Translations under genes and position numbers: made by a program
The notes under the pieces: model-generated
The model's input: only the letters and a program-made list of their open reading frames with translations
The model's database searches: none
What the model was told of the DNA's origin: nothing
Source of the DNA: Microbacterium oryzae
Lineage (GTDB): Bacteria; Actinomycetota; Actinomycetes; Actinomycetales; Microbacteriaceae
Direction of reading: 5' to 3'
DNA length: 64,000 nt
NCBI RefSeq assembly: GCF_030406385.1
Contig: NZ_JAUEPM010000006.1
Span: 157,695-221,694 of the forward strand
In this document: piece by piece, positions 26,532-34,736 of the stretch
How the letters are laid out: every line of letters starts with the position of its first letter
Numbering within the stretch: position 1 is the stretch's first letter

Positions 26532-27566
26532 GTGACCATCACCGCCACCCGTCCGGCGAGCGCGGAGACGCCGCCGCCGGAACGGCCCATCCGAGTGCTC
26601 TCGTTCTCGCAGCGGCTCAGCCGCTGGGACATGAAGCTCTCCCCGTACCTCTACATCTCGCCGTTCTTCGTGCTGTTCGCGATCGTCGGCCTCTTCCCGA
26701 TCGCGTACACGGGTGTCATCTCGTTCATGGACTGGGACCAGGTCCGCCGGTCCGGCGAGTTCGTGGGGTTCGACCAGTACGTCTGGATCCTCACGCAGCC
26801 GAAGTTCTGGACAGCGCTCGGCAACACCTTCAGCATCTTCCTGCTCTCGAGCGTGCCGCAGCTCATCCTCGCGCTGTTCATCGCCGCCATGCTCGACCGT
26901 CACATCCGCGCCAGGACGTTCTGGCGCATGAGCGCGCTGCTGCCGTACGTCGTGGCTCCCGTCGCCGTCGGCCTCATCTTCAACGCGCTGTTCGCGGACA
27001 AGTCCGGCACGATCAACGGCTTCTTCGAGTGGATCGGCATCGGCGCCATCCCCTGGCACGTGGAGCCGTTCTGGAGCCACATCGCCATCGCGACGATGGT
27101 GAACTATCGCTGGACCGGCTACAACGCGCTGATCCTGCTCGCGGCGATGCAGGCCATCCCGCGCGACTACTACGAGGCAGCGACCGTCGACGGCGCCGGC
27201 GCGTTCCGCCAATTCATGAGCATCACGCTGCCCTCGCTCAAGCCCACGCTCATCTTCGTGGTCATCACCTCGACCATCGGCGGCCTGCAGATCTTCGACG
27301 AGCCGCGGATGTTCGACCAGTTCGGCCGCGGCGGATCCGCTCAGCAGTGGCTGACGATCACGCTCTACCTCTACGACATCGGCTGGGGCGAGTGGAACTT
27401 CGGCCGCGCCGCCGCGATGGCCTGGATCCTGTTCATCATCATCCTCGCGATCGGACTCATCAACCTGCTCGTCACGCGCTCGCTCGTGCGCGACGAGGGA
27501 CGACGCGGCGCGCAGCTGTCGCGACGCGGACGACGAGCACTCAAGCGAGCGGAGGCCCGCCGATGA
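26532..27566 (+). CDS. Sugar ABC transporter permease, CebF-like (MalF type)
   Basis: The 344-residue membrane protein starts at GTG 26532 shortly after GAGGGGAC. It has six hydrophobic segments, from YLYISPFFVLFAIVGLFPI onward, and an EAA loop YYEAATVDGAGAFRQF. It pairs with the next gene to form the membrane channel. Its stop overlaps the next ATG (ATGA). The C-terminus is strongly basic (GRRGAQLSRRGRRALKRAE), which is longer than usual. Confidence 0.93.
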   Translation: MTITATRPASAETPPPERPIRVLSFSQRLSRWDMKLSPYLYISPFFVLFAIVGLFPIAYTGVISFMDWDQVRRSGEFVGFDQYVWILTQPKFWTALGNTFSIFLLSSVPQLILALFIAAMLDRHIRARTFWRMSALLPYVVAPVAVGLIFNALFADKSGTINGFFEWIGIGAIPWHVEPFWSHIAIATMVNYRWTGYNALILLAAMQAIPRDYYEAATVDGAGAFRQFMSITLPSLKPTLIFVVITSTIGGLQIFDEPRMFDQFGRGGSAQQWLTITLYLYDIGWGEWNFGRAAAMAWILFIIILAIGLINLLVTRSLVRDEGRRGAQLSRRGRRALKRAEARR

Positions 27567-28453
27567 CCGCCACCTCGACCCTCGTCATGAAGGACGCACC
27601 CGCGTCCAAGCAGCGCACGGTGCGCATCCGCGGTGCGCGCCCGGGCTTCTGGGTCTACGCAGGCCTCGCGGTGGTGCTCATCGCGAGCGTCTTCCCGCTG
27701 TACTTCTCGTTCCTCATCGGATCCGGCGACTCCTCGACCCTCCGCGACCCGAACAAGTCGTGGATCCCGGGCGGCAACTTCATCGCCAACGCCCTGTCGG
27801 TCGTGAACGACCCGGCCGTGAACTTCTGGCGCGCGCTGTGGAACTCGGTGTGGAGCTCGACCCTCATCGCCGTGAGCGTCGTCGTCTTCTCCACGCTCGC
27901 GGGCTGGGCCTTCGCGAAGCTGCGCTTCCCCGGCGGCAGGGGCCTGCTGGCGTTCGTCGTCGCGACGATGGCGGTGCCGCAGCAGCTCGGTGTCGTGCCG
28001 ATGTACATCCTCTTCAGTGAGGTCGGCTGGACGGGCGAGATCGGCGCGATCATCATCCCCGCGCTCACCAGCGCATTCGGCGTGTTCTGGATGACCCAGT
28101 ACCTGCAGCAGGCGGTGCCCGATGAGCTCATCGAGGCGGCGCGCATGGACGGCGCGTCGATGATCCGCACCTTCTGGACGGTGGGCGTGACGGCAGCGCG
28201 GCCGGCGGCGGCGATGCTCTTCCTCTTCACGTTCGTCACCGCCTGGAACAACTTCTTCTGGCCGTTCATCGTCCTGGACCGTCAGAACCCGACCCTGCCG
28301 GTGGCGTTGTCGCTGCTGCAGTCGAACCACTTCGTGGACTACTCGATCGTGCTCGCGGGCGTCGTGCTCGCGACGCTGCCCCTGCTTCTCCTCTTCGCGG
28401 TCGCCGGAAAGCAGCTCGTCAGTGGCATCATGGCCGGTGCGGTGAAGGGATGA
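27563..28453 (+). CDS. Sugar ABC transporter permease, CebG-like (MalG type)
   Basis: The frame is open from 26414, but the start is ATG 27563, overlapping the upstream stop; the protein has 296 residues. It has six membrane segments and an EAA loop LIEAARMDGASMIRTF. It ends ILLFAVAGKQLVSGIMAGAVKG-like, the common CUT1 permease end that reads VAGKQLVSGIMAGAVKG here. No ATPase gene is present in the operon, as in Streptomyces ceb, where MsiK is shared. Confidence 0.93.
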   Translation: MTATSTLVMKDAPASKQRTVRIRGARPGFWVYAGLAVVLIASVFPLYFSFLIGSGDSSTLRDPNKSWIPGGNFIANALSVVNDPAVNFWRALWNSVWSSTLIAVSVVVFSTLAGWAFAKLRFPGGRGLLAFVVATMAVPQQLGVVPMYILFSEVGWTGEIGAIIIPALTSAFGVFWMTQYLQQAVPDELIEAARMDGASMIRTFWTVGVTAARPAAAMLFLFTFVTAWNNFFWPFIVLDRQNPTLPVALSLLQSNHFVDYSIVLAGVVLATLPLLLLFAVAGKQLVSGIMAGAVKG

Positions 28454-29937
28454 TGCACATGACACGTTCATTTCCGGAGGACTTCCTCTTCGGTGCGGCC
28501 ACGGCCGCCTACCAGATCGAGGGCGCGGCGTTCGAGGATGGCCGCACCGCGTCCATCTGGGACGCCTTCGCCCGGGTGCCCGGTGCGGTGATCAGCGGCG
28601 ACACCGGCGACCTCGCGTGCGACCACTACCACCGCTACCGCGAGGACGTGGCGCTGATGAAGCGCCTGGGGCTGCAGAGCTACCGGTTCTCGACGTCGTG
28701 GTCGCGCGTGCGCCCCGACGGCGGCGCGGTCAACGCGAAGGGCGTCGACTTCTACTCGCGCCTGGTCGACGAGCTGCTCGAGGCCGACATCCTTCCGTGG
28801 CTGACGCTGTACCACTGGGACATGCCGCAGGCCCTCGAGGAGAAGGGGGGCTGGACCTCGCGCGACACGGTGGAGCGGTTCGTCGAGTACACCGCGACGA
28901 TGCACGAGGCGCTCGGCGACCGCGTCACGCACTGGACCACGTTCAACGAGCCGTGGTGCTCGTCGTTCCTGTCCTACACCGCCGGCGCCCACGCGCCGGG
29001 ACGGCAGAGCGTGCGCGACGGGCTCCTGGCCTCGCATCATCTCCTCCTCGCGCACGGTCGTGCGGTGCAGGAGCTGCGCGGCCGCGGCGCCGAGCACGTG
29101 GGGATCACGCTGAACCTCACCAACGCGGAGCCCGTCGACGCCTCGGACGCTACCGACCTCGACGCCGCGCGCCGGATCGACGGCCAGTTCAACCGCTGGT
29201 TCCTCGCCCCGATCTTCCACGCGACGTATCCGGGCGACATCGTCGAGGACATCCGGGATGCGGACGCGAACGCCGTCGAGGAGCTGCGCTGCGCCGTGCG
29301 CGACGGCGATCTCGCGACGATCTCCACGCCGATCGACTTCCTCGGCGTGAACTACTATCACGGCGAGTACGTCTCGGGTCGGCCCTCGCCCACGCCGGTG
29401 CCCGGCGGCGACGCGCCGACCGATCGCCACGTCGCATCTCCCTTCCCCTCGCACGAGGCGATCCACTGGCACGAGCGCGGCTACGAGCGCACGAACATGG
29501 GGTGGGAGATCGACCCGGCGGGGCTCACCCGGCTGCTCGAGCGGGTGTCGGAGGAGTACGCGCACGACGTGCCGCTGTACGTGACCGAGAACGGCGCCGC
29601 CGGCGACGACCACCTCGCGGATGGCCGCATCGACGATGCGCAGCGGGTCGCCTTCGTGCGCGACCACGTGGTCGCGGTGCGCGACGCCCTCGACCGGGGT
29701 GTCGACGTGCGCGGCTACTTCTACTGGTCGCTGCTGGACAACTACGAGTGGGCGTGGGGCTACGCGCGCCGCTTCGGCATCGTCCATGTGGACTACGCCA
29801 CGCAGGAGCGCACGGTGAAGGAGTCGGGCCGCGAGTACGCGCGGATCATCGCCGCCCGCGCCGTGGACGGCGGAGGGGAGCCTGCAGAGGCGGATCCGGC
29901 GGCCGTCGAGCCGGAGGGGCTGCTCGCACCGAGCTGA
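28450..29937 (+). CDS. GH1 beta-glucosidase, BglC-like
   Basis: The 495-residue retaining beta-glucosidase overlaps the permease stop (ATGATG). ATG 28459 is a possible alternative start. The N-terminus reads FPEDFLFGAATAAYQIEGA, typical of GH1. The acid/base is E167 in TTFNEPW and the nucleophile is E380 in YVTENGAAG. No signal peptide is present, so it cleaves imported cellobiose or another beta-glucoside in the cytoplasm. It is the last gene of the CebR-type operon; a hairpin follows. Confidence 0.95.
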   Translation: MMHMTRSFPEDFLFGAATAAYQIEGAAFEDGRTASIWDAFARVPGAVISGDTGDLACDHYHRYREDVALMKRLGLQSYRFSTSWSRVRPDGGAVNAKGVDFYSRLVDELLEADILPWLTLYHWDMPQALEEKGGWTSRDTVERFVEYTATMHEALGDRVTHWTTFNEPWCSSFLSYTAGAHAPGRQSVRDGLLASHHLLLAHGRAVQELRGRGAEHVGITLNLTNAEPVDASDATDLDAARRIDGQFNRWFLAPIFHATYPGDIVEDIRDADANAVEELRCAVRDGDLATISTPIDFLGVNYYHGEYVSGRPSPTPVPGGDAPTDRHVASPFPSHEAIHWHERGYERTNMGWEIDPAGLTRLLERVSEEYAHDVPLYVTENGAAGDDHLADGRIDDAQRVAFVRDHVVAVRDALDRGVDVRGYFYWSLLDNYEWAWGYARRFGIVHVDYATQERTVKESGREYARIIAARAVDGGGEPAEADPAAVEPEGLLAPS

Positions 29938-29942
29938 CGCGG

Positions 29943-29974
29943 CTGGGCCGGGTGGCCTCCTCCACCCGGCCCAG
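29943..29974 (+). terminator. Hairpin terminator after the beta-glucosidase
   Basis: Perfect 13-bp arms (29943-29955 and 29962-29974) enclose CCTCCT, 5 nt after the stop. The LacI gene downstream must therefore have its own promoter. Confidence 0.78.
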
Positions 29975-30127
29975 GGCCCCTCTCGCCGCGTTCCGCATCC
30001 ACCTGAGTCGCGCGTCCAGGCCCGCACGCGGCTCCGACACGGGTCAATGACCGAGAGCGGGCGGAGAACCGGGTGCGCCCGGCACCTTCTCGCGAGAAGA
30101 TGTCCTGACGAGAGAAGGAGCCTGCGG

Positions 30128-31159
30128 ATGAGCGTGGATGCCGGCGTGGGACGCGTTCCAGCGACGCTGGAGCAGGTCGCCGCGCGCGCCGGAGTATCGC
30201 GCTCCACGGTGTCGCGGGTGGTGAACGGCGGCGACCGGGTGAGCCCCGAGGCGCTCGAGTCGGTGAAGCGGGCGATCTCCGAGCTCAACTACGTGCCGAA
30301 CCGGGCCGCGCGGTCGCTGGCCAGCAGGCAGACCCAGGCGATCGCGCTGGTCGTGCCGGAGGACACCACGCGGTTCTTCGGGGATCCGTTCTTCGCGGCG
30401 ATCGTCTCCGGCATCAACCAGCGGCTCTCCCGATCCGAGCACATGCTCAACCTCATCGTCGCGTCGGACGACCCGGGCGACAAGGCGACCACGTTCCTCG
30501 CCGGCGGCAACGTCGACGGCGCCCTCGTCGTCTCGCACCACACGAGCGACACGTACATCGACCGCATCTCGGCGTCCGTGCCGGTGGTCTTCGGCGGTCG
30601 CCCCGCCCGGGAGCGGCCGGACGACTACTTCGTCGACGTCGACAACGTCGCGGGCGGCCGTGTCGCGACCGAGTATCTCCTCAGCCGCGGCCACCGGCGC
30701 ATCGGCATGATCACCGGTCCCCTCGACATGCCGGCCGGCATCGACCGCCTCACCGGGTTCCGCGACGCGCTCGCCGAGGGGGGCATCGAGCCCGGACCCG
30801 TCGGAGACGGCGACTTCACCGCGCGCGGCGGCGCGGCGGCCATGCGCGAGATCCTCGATCGGGCCGCCGCGGGCGAGCCCCTGCCGGACGCTCTGTTCGT
30901 CGCGAGCGATCTCATGGCGCGCGGTGTTCTCGAGGTGCTCGCACGGGCGGGCAAGCGCGTCCCGCGCGACATCGCGATCATCGGGTTCGACGACTCGCCG
31001 GTCGCGACCAGCGTCACTCCCGCGCTCACGACCATCCGCCAGCCGTCGCTCGAGCAGGGCGAGGCGATGGCCGACGTCCTCCTTGCGAGACTGGCCGGAC
31101 TCGACCCGCCGCGGGTGACCATCCTGCCCGCCGAGCTCGTGGTGCGCCAGAGCGCGTAG
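30128..31159 (+). CDS. LacI family repressor, CebR/CelR-like
   Basis: The frame is open from 30047, but ATG 30128 has AGAAGGAG 7 nt before it; the protein has 343 residues. The HTH reads ATLEQVAARAGVSRSTVSRV and the hinge helix NYVPNRAARSLASRQTQ. A periplasmic-binding-protein-like effector domain follows, with DDYFVDVDNVAGGRVATEYL and IGFDDSPVATSVTPALTT. It most likely binds the two palindromes at 25062 and 25096 and is released by cellobiose. In Streptomyces cebR lies upstream of the ceb operon; here it is downstream. The GNAT gene begins 6 nt after its stop. Confidence 0.9.
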   Translation: MSVDAGVGRVPATLEQVAARAGVSRSTVSRVVNGGDRVSPEALESVKRAISELNYVPNRAARSLASRQTQAIALVVPEDTTRFFGDPFFAAIVSGINQRLSRSEHMLNLIVASDDPGDKATTFLAGGNVDGALVVSHHTSDTYIDRISASVPVVFGGRPARERPDDYFVDVDNVAGGRVATEYLLSRGHRRIGMITGPLDMPAGIDRLTGFRDALAEGGIEPGPVGDGDFTARGGAAAMREILDRAAAGEPLPDALFVASDLMARGVLEVLARAGKRVPRDIAIIGFDDSPVATSVTPALTTIRQPSLEQGEAMADVLLARLAGLDPPRVTILPAELVVRQSA

Positions 31160-31165
31160 TCGATC

Positions 31166-31741
31166 ATGACGATCGAGGTGCGCCCCGCGACGGTGTTCGA
31201 GGACGTCAAGACGCTCGTGGGGCCGAGGCGCCCCGATGCGAGCGTGTGCTGGTGCCTCAGCCATCGACTGCCCTCGAAGCAGAACAACGCGCTGCGCGGA
31301 CAGGAGCGCGGTGCCTTCGTGGCGGAGATGTGCCGGTCGGACCTGCCGCCGGGCGTGATCGCCTACGACGGCGGCGAGCCGGTCGGATGGGCCGGGGTCG
31401 CGCCGCGCGCGGACACGCAGTTCGCGCGCAGTCGGCGCATCCCGCACGTGGACGGCCCCGACCCCTGGTGCATCTGGTGCCTTCGGGTGCGTCCCGGGTA
31501 TCGGGGGCGCGGCATCCTGCACCCGCTGCTGGAGGGCGCGGTCGAGTTCGCCCGGGAGCGCGGGGCGGCCGCGATCGAGGGGTACCCCGTCGACAACGGC
31601 GGGCAGAAGGTCGATCTCACGATGGCGTTCGTGGGGTTCCGGTCGCTGTTCGAGGAGGCCGGGTTCGTGAAGGCCTCCGACACCGAGGCCGTCGCGGGCG
31701 GGATCCCGCGCGTGCTCATGCGCCGCGAGCTCGGCGCCTGA
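31166..31741 (+). CDS. GNAT family N-acetyltransferase
   Basis: The 191-residue protein starts at ATG 31166, just after the LacI gene. The acetyl-CoA segment reads WCLRVRPGYRGRGILHPLLE (motif A: V-R-P-x-Y-R-G-R-G). The N-terminal part has a Cys-rich turn (VCWCLSH). It resembles actinobacterial GNAT proteins of unknown substrate. It may be co-transcribed with the regulator by proximity only, since no functional link is evident. Confidence 0.85.
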   Translation: MTIEVRPATVFEDVKTLVGPRRPDASVCWCLSHRLPSKQNNALRGQERGAFVAEMCRSDLPPGVIAYDGGEPVGWAGVAPRADTQFARSRRIPHVDGPDPWCIWCLRVRPGYRGRGILHPLLEGAVEFARERGAAAIEGYPVDNGGQKVDLTMAFVGFRSLFEEAGFVKASDTEAVAGGIPRVLMRRELGA

Positions 31742-31759
31742 CGGCGTCGGGCCCGGGCT

Positions 31760-32236
31760 TCAGAAGGGGCCGAGCGCGTCCTCGACCGGCGCGTCGAGGG
31801 CGAGGGTCCGGAGAACAGCGAGCAACTGGCGCTCCTCATAGCCGAAGTGCGACTCCATGATCGCCGCGACGCCCTCGAGGTGGCGGAGCAACTCGGACGG
31901 CGACTGGCCGTGGTCGACTGCCTCCTGCAGGCCGCCGAGCAGGTGAGCGATCATCGAGTGGTCCTGCTCGAGCTTGCGGATGGTGTCGCGCAGCTCGGGG
32001 TGCTCGCTCGCGATCGCGGGGAAGAGCGTGCGGTCCTCGGCGCGGTGGTGAGCGGCGAGGGCGGCGCAGAACCCGTGGCAGAACAGGAGCAGCTCTCGAG
32101 TGGCACCCTCGGCCGTCCGCCCATCGGCCTCGACCGCCTCGCGCGTCACGCGCAGTGCGTCGCGCAGGCGCTCGTGCACGGCACGCAGCTCGCCGGCCCA
32201 CGCGACGAACCGCGCCTTCTCGCCCCCGCTCGCCAT
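31760..32236 (-). CDS. Hemerythrin HHE domain protein
   Basis: The 158-residue protein starts at ATG 32236. It is a four-helix HHE cation-binding domain with iron ligands in LRAVHERLRD, LAAHHRAEDRTLFP, KLEQDHSMI and MESHFGYEERQL. Such domains bind a di-iron centre and sense or handle oxygen, NO or redox stress. It starts 7 nt after the stop of the UraA-type permease and is probably co-transcribed with it, an unexplained pairing. It converges on the GNAT gene with only 18 nt between. Confidence 0.88.
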   Translation of the reverse strand: MASGGEKARFVAWAGELRAVHERLRDALRVTREAVEADGRTAEGATRELLLFCHGFCAALAAHHRAEDRTLFPAIASEHPELRDTIRKLEQDHSMIAHLLGGLQEAVDHGQSPSELLRHLEGVAAIMESHFGYEERQLLAVLRTLALDAPVEDALGPF

Positions 32237-32243
32237 CGCGCGC

Positions 32244-33599
32244 TCAGTCCAGCGGGTCTCCGCCGAGCTGGCCGACGGCGGGGATGGGCCCGCCGTCGTC
32301 GGCGCCGGTGCGCCGAGCGCGGGCGATGAGGTTGCCGAGGTGGTAGATCACGAGCGCCGCCACCGTGCCGAGCACGATGCCGCCGAACGCGAAGTCGCCG
32401 AGGTTGAGGCTGAAGCCCGCGATGCCCATGACGAGCGAGACCGCGGCGGTGTACTGGTTGACCGGGCGCGAGAAATCGACACGATTGTCGACCCAGATCT
32501 TGATGCCGATGATGCCGATGAGTCCGTAGAGGGCGGTGGTGGCCCCGCCGAGCACGCCGGCGGGAATCGAGTTGAACACCTCGCCGACCTTGGGCGAGAA
32601 CGCCAGCAGCACAGCGAAGCCGCCCGCGATCCAGTACACCGCGGTCGAGTAGACGCGGGTGGCGGCCATCACGCCGATGTTCTCGCCGTACGTCGTCGTG
32701 CCCGAGCCGCCGAAGCCGCCGGCGAGCGCGGTCGCCGCGCCATCGGCGATGAGCGCGCGCCCGGTGTGACGGTTGACCGAGGTGTCGGTCATGGTGGCGA
32801 CGCCGCGGACGTGCCCGACGTTCTCGGCGACGAGCACGAGCACGACGGGGAGGAACATCGCGATCGTCGTCCACGTGCCGGGGGAGACGAAGTCCGGCAG
32901 GTGGAACTGCGGCAGCCCGACCCAGGGGGCGTCGGCGATGAGCTCGGCCGGCGTCTTCCCGCCGCGGAGCGGGTTCGGCACGCTGAACGATCCGCGGAAG
33001 GCCGCGAAGACAAAGCCGACGACCACGCCGAGGAAGATCGAGATGCGCCCGAGGAAGCCGCGGAAGAGCACGGCGAAGAGCACGACCGCAGCCAGCGTGA
33101 CGGTCGCGGTCGCGCCATCCGCCTGGAAGTTCGTCCACGCGGTGGGGGCGAGGTTGAAGCCGATGAGCGCCACGATCGCGCCGGCCACCACCGGCGGCAT
33201 GAGCGCATCGACCCACGCGAGCCCCGCGACCTGCACGACCACGCCGACGAGGGCCAGCAGCACGCCCACGGCCACGACTCCCGCGAGCGCGGAGCCGAGG
33301 CCGCCGGCCGCGACGGCGGCAGTGATGGGCGCGATGAACGCGAACGACGAGCCGAGGTAGCTGGGCAGCTGGTTGCGCGTGACGAGGAGGAACAGGATCG
33401 TGCCGAGCCCGCTGAACAGCAGCGTGGTCGAGACGGGGAACCCGGTCAGCGAAGGGACGAGGAACGTCGCACCGAACATCGCCACGACGTGCTGAACGCC
33501 CATCGCGACCGTCGCGGGCCACGAGAGTCGCTCGGTCGGGGCGACGACGGCGCCGGGGGCGACGGTGCGGCCATCGCCGTGCACGGTCCAGAGGGGCAT
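32244..33599 (-). CDS. NCS2 uracil/xanthine permease (UraA type)
   Basis: The 451-residue protein starts at ATG 33599 behind GAAGGAGA. It has about 14 membrane segments. GVQHVVAMFGATFLVPSLTG is the NCS2 opening, and GTTTYGENIGVMAATRVYS is the loop with the base-binding Glu. It imports uracil or xanthine with protons. It is the second NCS2 transporter in the window, in a different subfamily from the AzgA-type one at 20158. Confidence 0.9.
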   Translation of the reverse strand: MPLWTVHGDGRTVAPGAVVAPTERLSWPATVAMGVQHVVAMFGATFLVPSLTGFPVSTTLLFSGLGTILFLLVTRNQLPSYLGSSFAFIAPITAAVAAGGLGSALAGVVAVGVLLALVGVVVQVAGLAWVDALMPPVVAGAIVALIGFNLAPTAWTNFQADGATATVTLAAVVLFAVLFRGFLGRISIFLGVVVGFVFAAFRGSFSVPNPLRGGKTPAELIADAPWVGLPQFHLPDFVSPGTWTTIAMFLPVVLVLVAENVGHVRGVATMTDTSVNRHTGRALIADGAATALAGGFGGSGTTTYGENIGVMAATRVYSTAVYWIAGGFAVLLAFSPKVGEVFNSIPAGVLGGATTALYGLIGIIGIKIWVDNRVDFSRPVNQYTAAVSLVMGIAGFSLNLGDFAFGGIVLGTVAALVIYHLGNLIARARRTGADDGGPIPAVGQLGGDPLD

Positions 33600-33711
33600 G
33601 GGGTCTCCTTCGAGAGGGCCGCGCAGGATGGCCGATTCGGGCGGCCGCGTGCGCGTCAGAAGAGCGGATGGCCGGATGCGGCCCCCGGAGAACGGTAGCG
33701 CGTCAGGGGCG

Positions 33712-34605
33712 TCAGACGGTCATGCGCTCGAGCAGCTCGCGGTAGCGCGCCACGGTCTTCTCGACGATCTCGCTCGGCAGTGCGGGCGGCTCGCCCTGCT
33801 TGTCCCAATGGGCCACAAGCCAGTCGCGCACGATCTGCTTGTCGAAGCTCGCCATGCGCTCGGCGGGCGTGGAGCCGGCGTGCCACGCCGCGGCATCCCA
33901 GTAGCGCGACGAGTCGCTCGTGAGCACCTCGTCGGCGAGGCGGAGGACACCCGCGTCGTCCACTCCGAACTCGAACTTGGTGTCGGCGAGGATCAGCCCC
34001 TTCGCCTCCGCCGCCGCTGCGGCACGACGGTAGATCTCCAGCGACCGGTCGCGCAGCTGGGCGGCGCGCTCGGGGCCGACGAGCTCGACCGTCTTCTCGT
34101 AGGAGATGTTCTCGTCGTGCTCGCCCAGCGGCGCCTTGTACGCGGGGGTGTAGACGGGCTCGGGGAGGCGGTCGCCGTTCTGCAGGCCCTCGGGGAGCGG
34201 AATGCCGCACACGGTCCCCTCCGCCTGGTACTCGGCCCATCCGGATCCCGTGATGTAGCCGCGCACGACGCATTCCACGGGAAGCATGTCCAGCGAGCGG
34301 ACCACCATGGCGCGTCCGGCGACGGCGTCCGGCACCGGCTCGGAGGCCAGGTGGTTGGGAACGGGCTCCGCGCCGTCGGCTCCCGCGAGCTGGTCGAACC
34401 ACCAGAGGCTGAGGGTGGTGAGGAGCTCGCCCTTGCCGGGGATCCCGGGGGAGAGAACGAAGTCGAACGCGCTCACGCGGTCGCTCGCCACGACGAGCAT
34501 GCGCTCGGGCTGCGCGCCCTCCGCGGTGTCGGCCGGGACGTACAGGTCGCGGACCTTCCCGGAGTAGACGTGCTTCCAGCCGGGGATCTCGAGGGCGTCG
34601 CTCAC
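33712..34605 (-). CDS. purC: Phosphoribosylaminoimidazole-succinocarboxamide synthase
   Basis: The frame is open to 34746, but GTG 34605 gives the normal length (297 residues) and a -10 hexamer lies 6 nt upstream. The enzyme joins CAIR and aspartate with ATP. Signature segments are IPGWKHVYSGKVRDLY at the N-terminus, SDRVSAFDFVLSPGIPGKG and LILADTKFEFGVDDAG. It stands alone, away from purSQ and purMF. Confidence 0.95.
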   Translation of the reverse strand: MSDALEIPGWKHVYSGKVRDLYVPADTAEGAQPERMLVVASDRVSAFDFVLSPGIPGKGELLTTLSLWWFDQLAGADGAEPVPNHLASEPVPDAVAGRAMVVRSLDMLPVECVVRGYITGSGWAEYQAEGTVCGIPLPEGLQNGDRLPEPVYTPAYKAPLGEHDENISYEKTVELVGPERAAQLRDRSLEIYRRAAAAAEAKGLILADTKFEFGVDDAGVLRLADEVLTSDSSRYWDAAAWHAGSTPAERMASFDKQIVRDWLVAHWDKQGEPPALPSEIVEKTVARYRELLERMTV

Positions 34606-34611
34606 GCCACC

Positions 34612-34617
34612 ATCATC
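34612..34617 (-). promoter_or_regulatory. -10-like hexamer GATGAT of purC (leaderless type)
   Basis: GATGAT ends 6 nt before the GTG at 34605 on the minus strand. The match to TANNNT is weaker than at other sites, but spacing is identical. Confidence 0.35.
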
Positions 34618-34724
34618 GCAGGTGACGCCCCGGCCATCCGTCGTGATCTGCCGCGGGGGAGCGCCGGACATGGCAGTTCGCCGCTGATCCGCCTCAGGGC
34701 TCGGTGGAAACGGCTCGCGCGGCA

Positions 34725-34730
34725 TACCGT
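34725..34730 (+). promoter_or_regulatory. -10 hexamer TACCGT of the DeaD-type helicase gene
   Basis: TACCGT ends 6 nt before ATG 34737. GGAGG also occurs but only 1 nt from the ATG, too close to act as a ribosome binding site. Confidence 0.48.
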
Positions 34731-34736
34731 GGAGGT

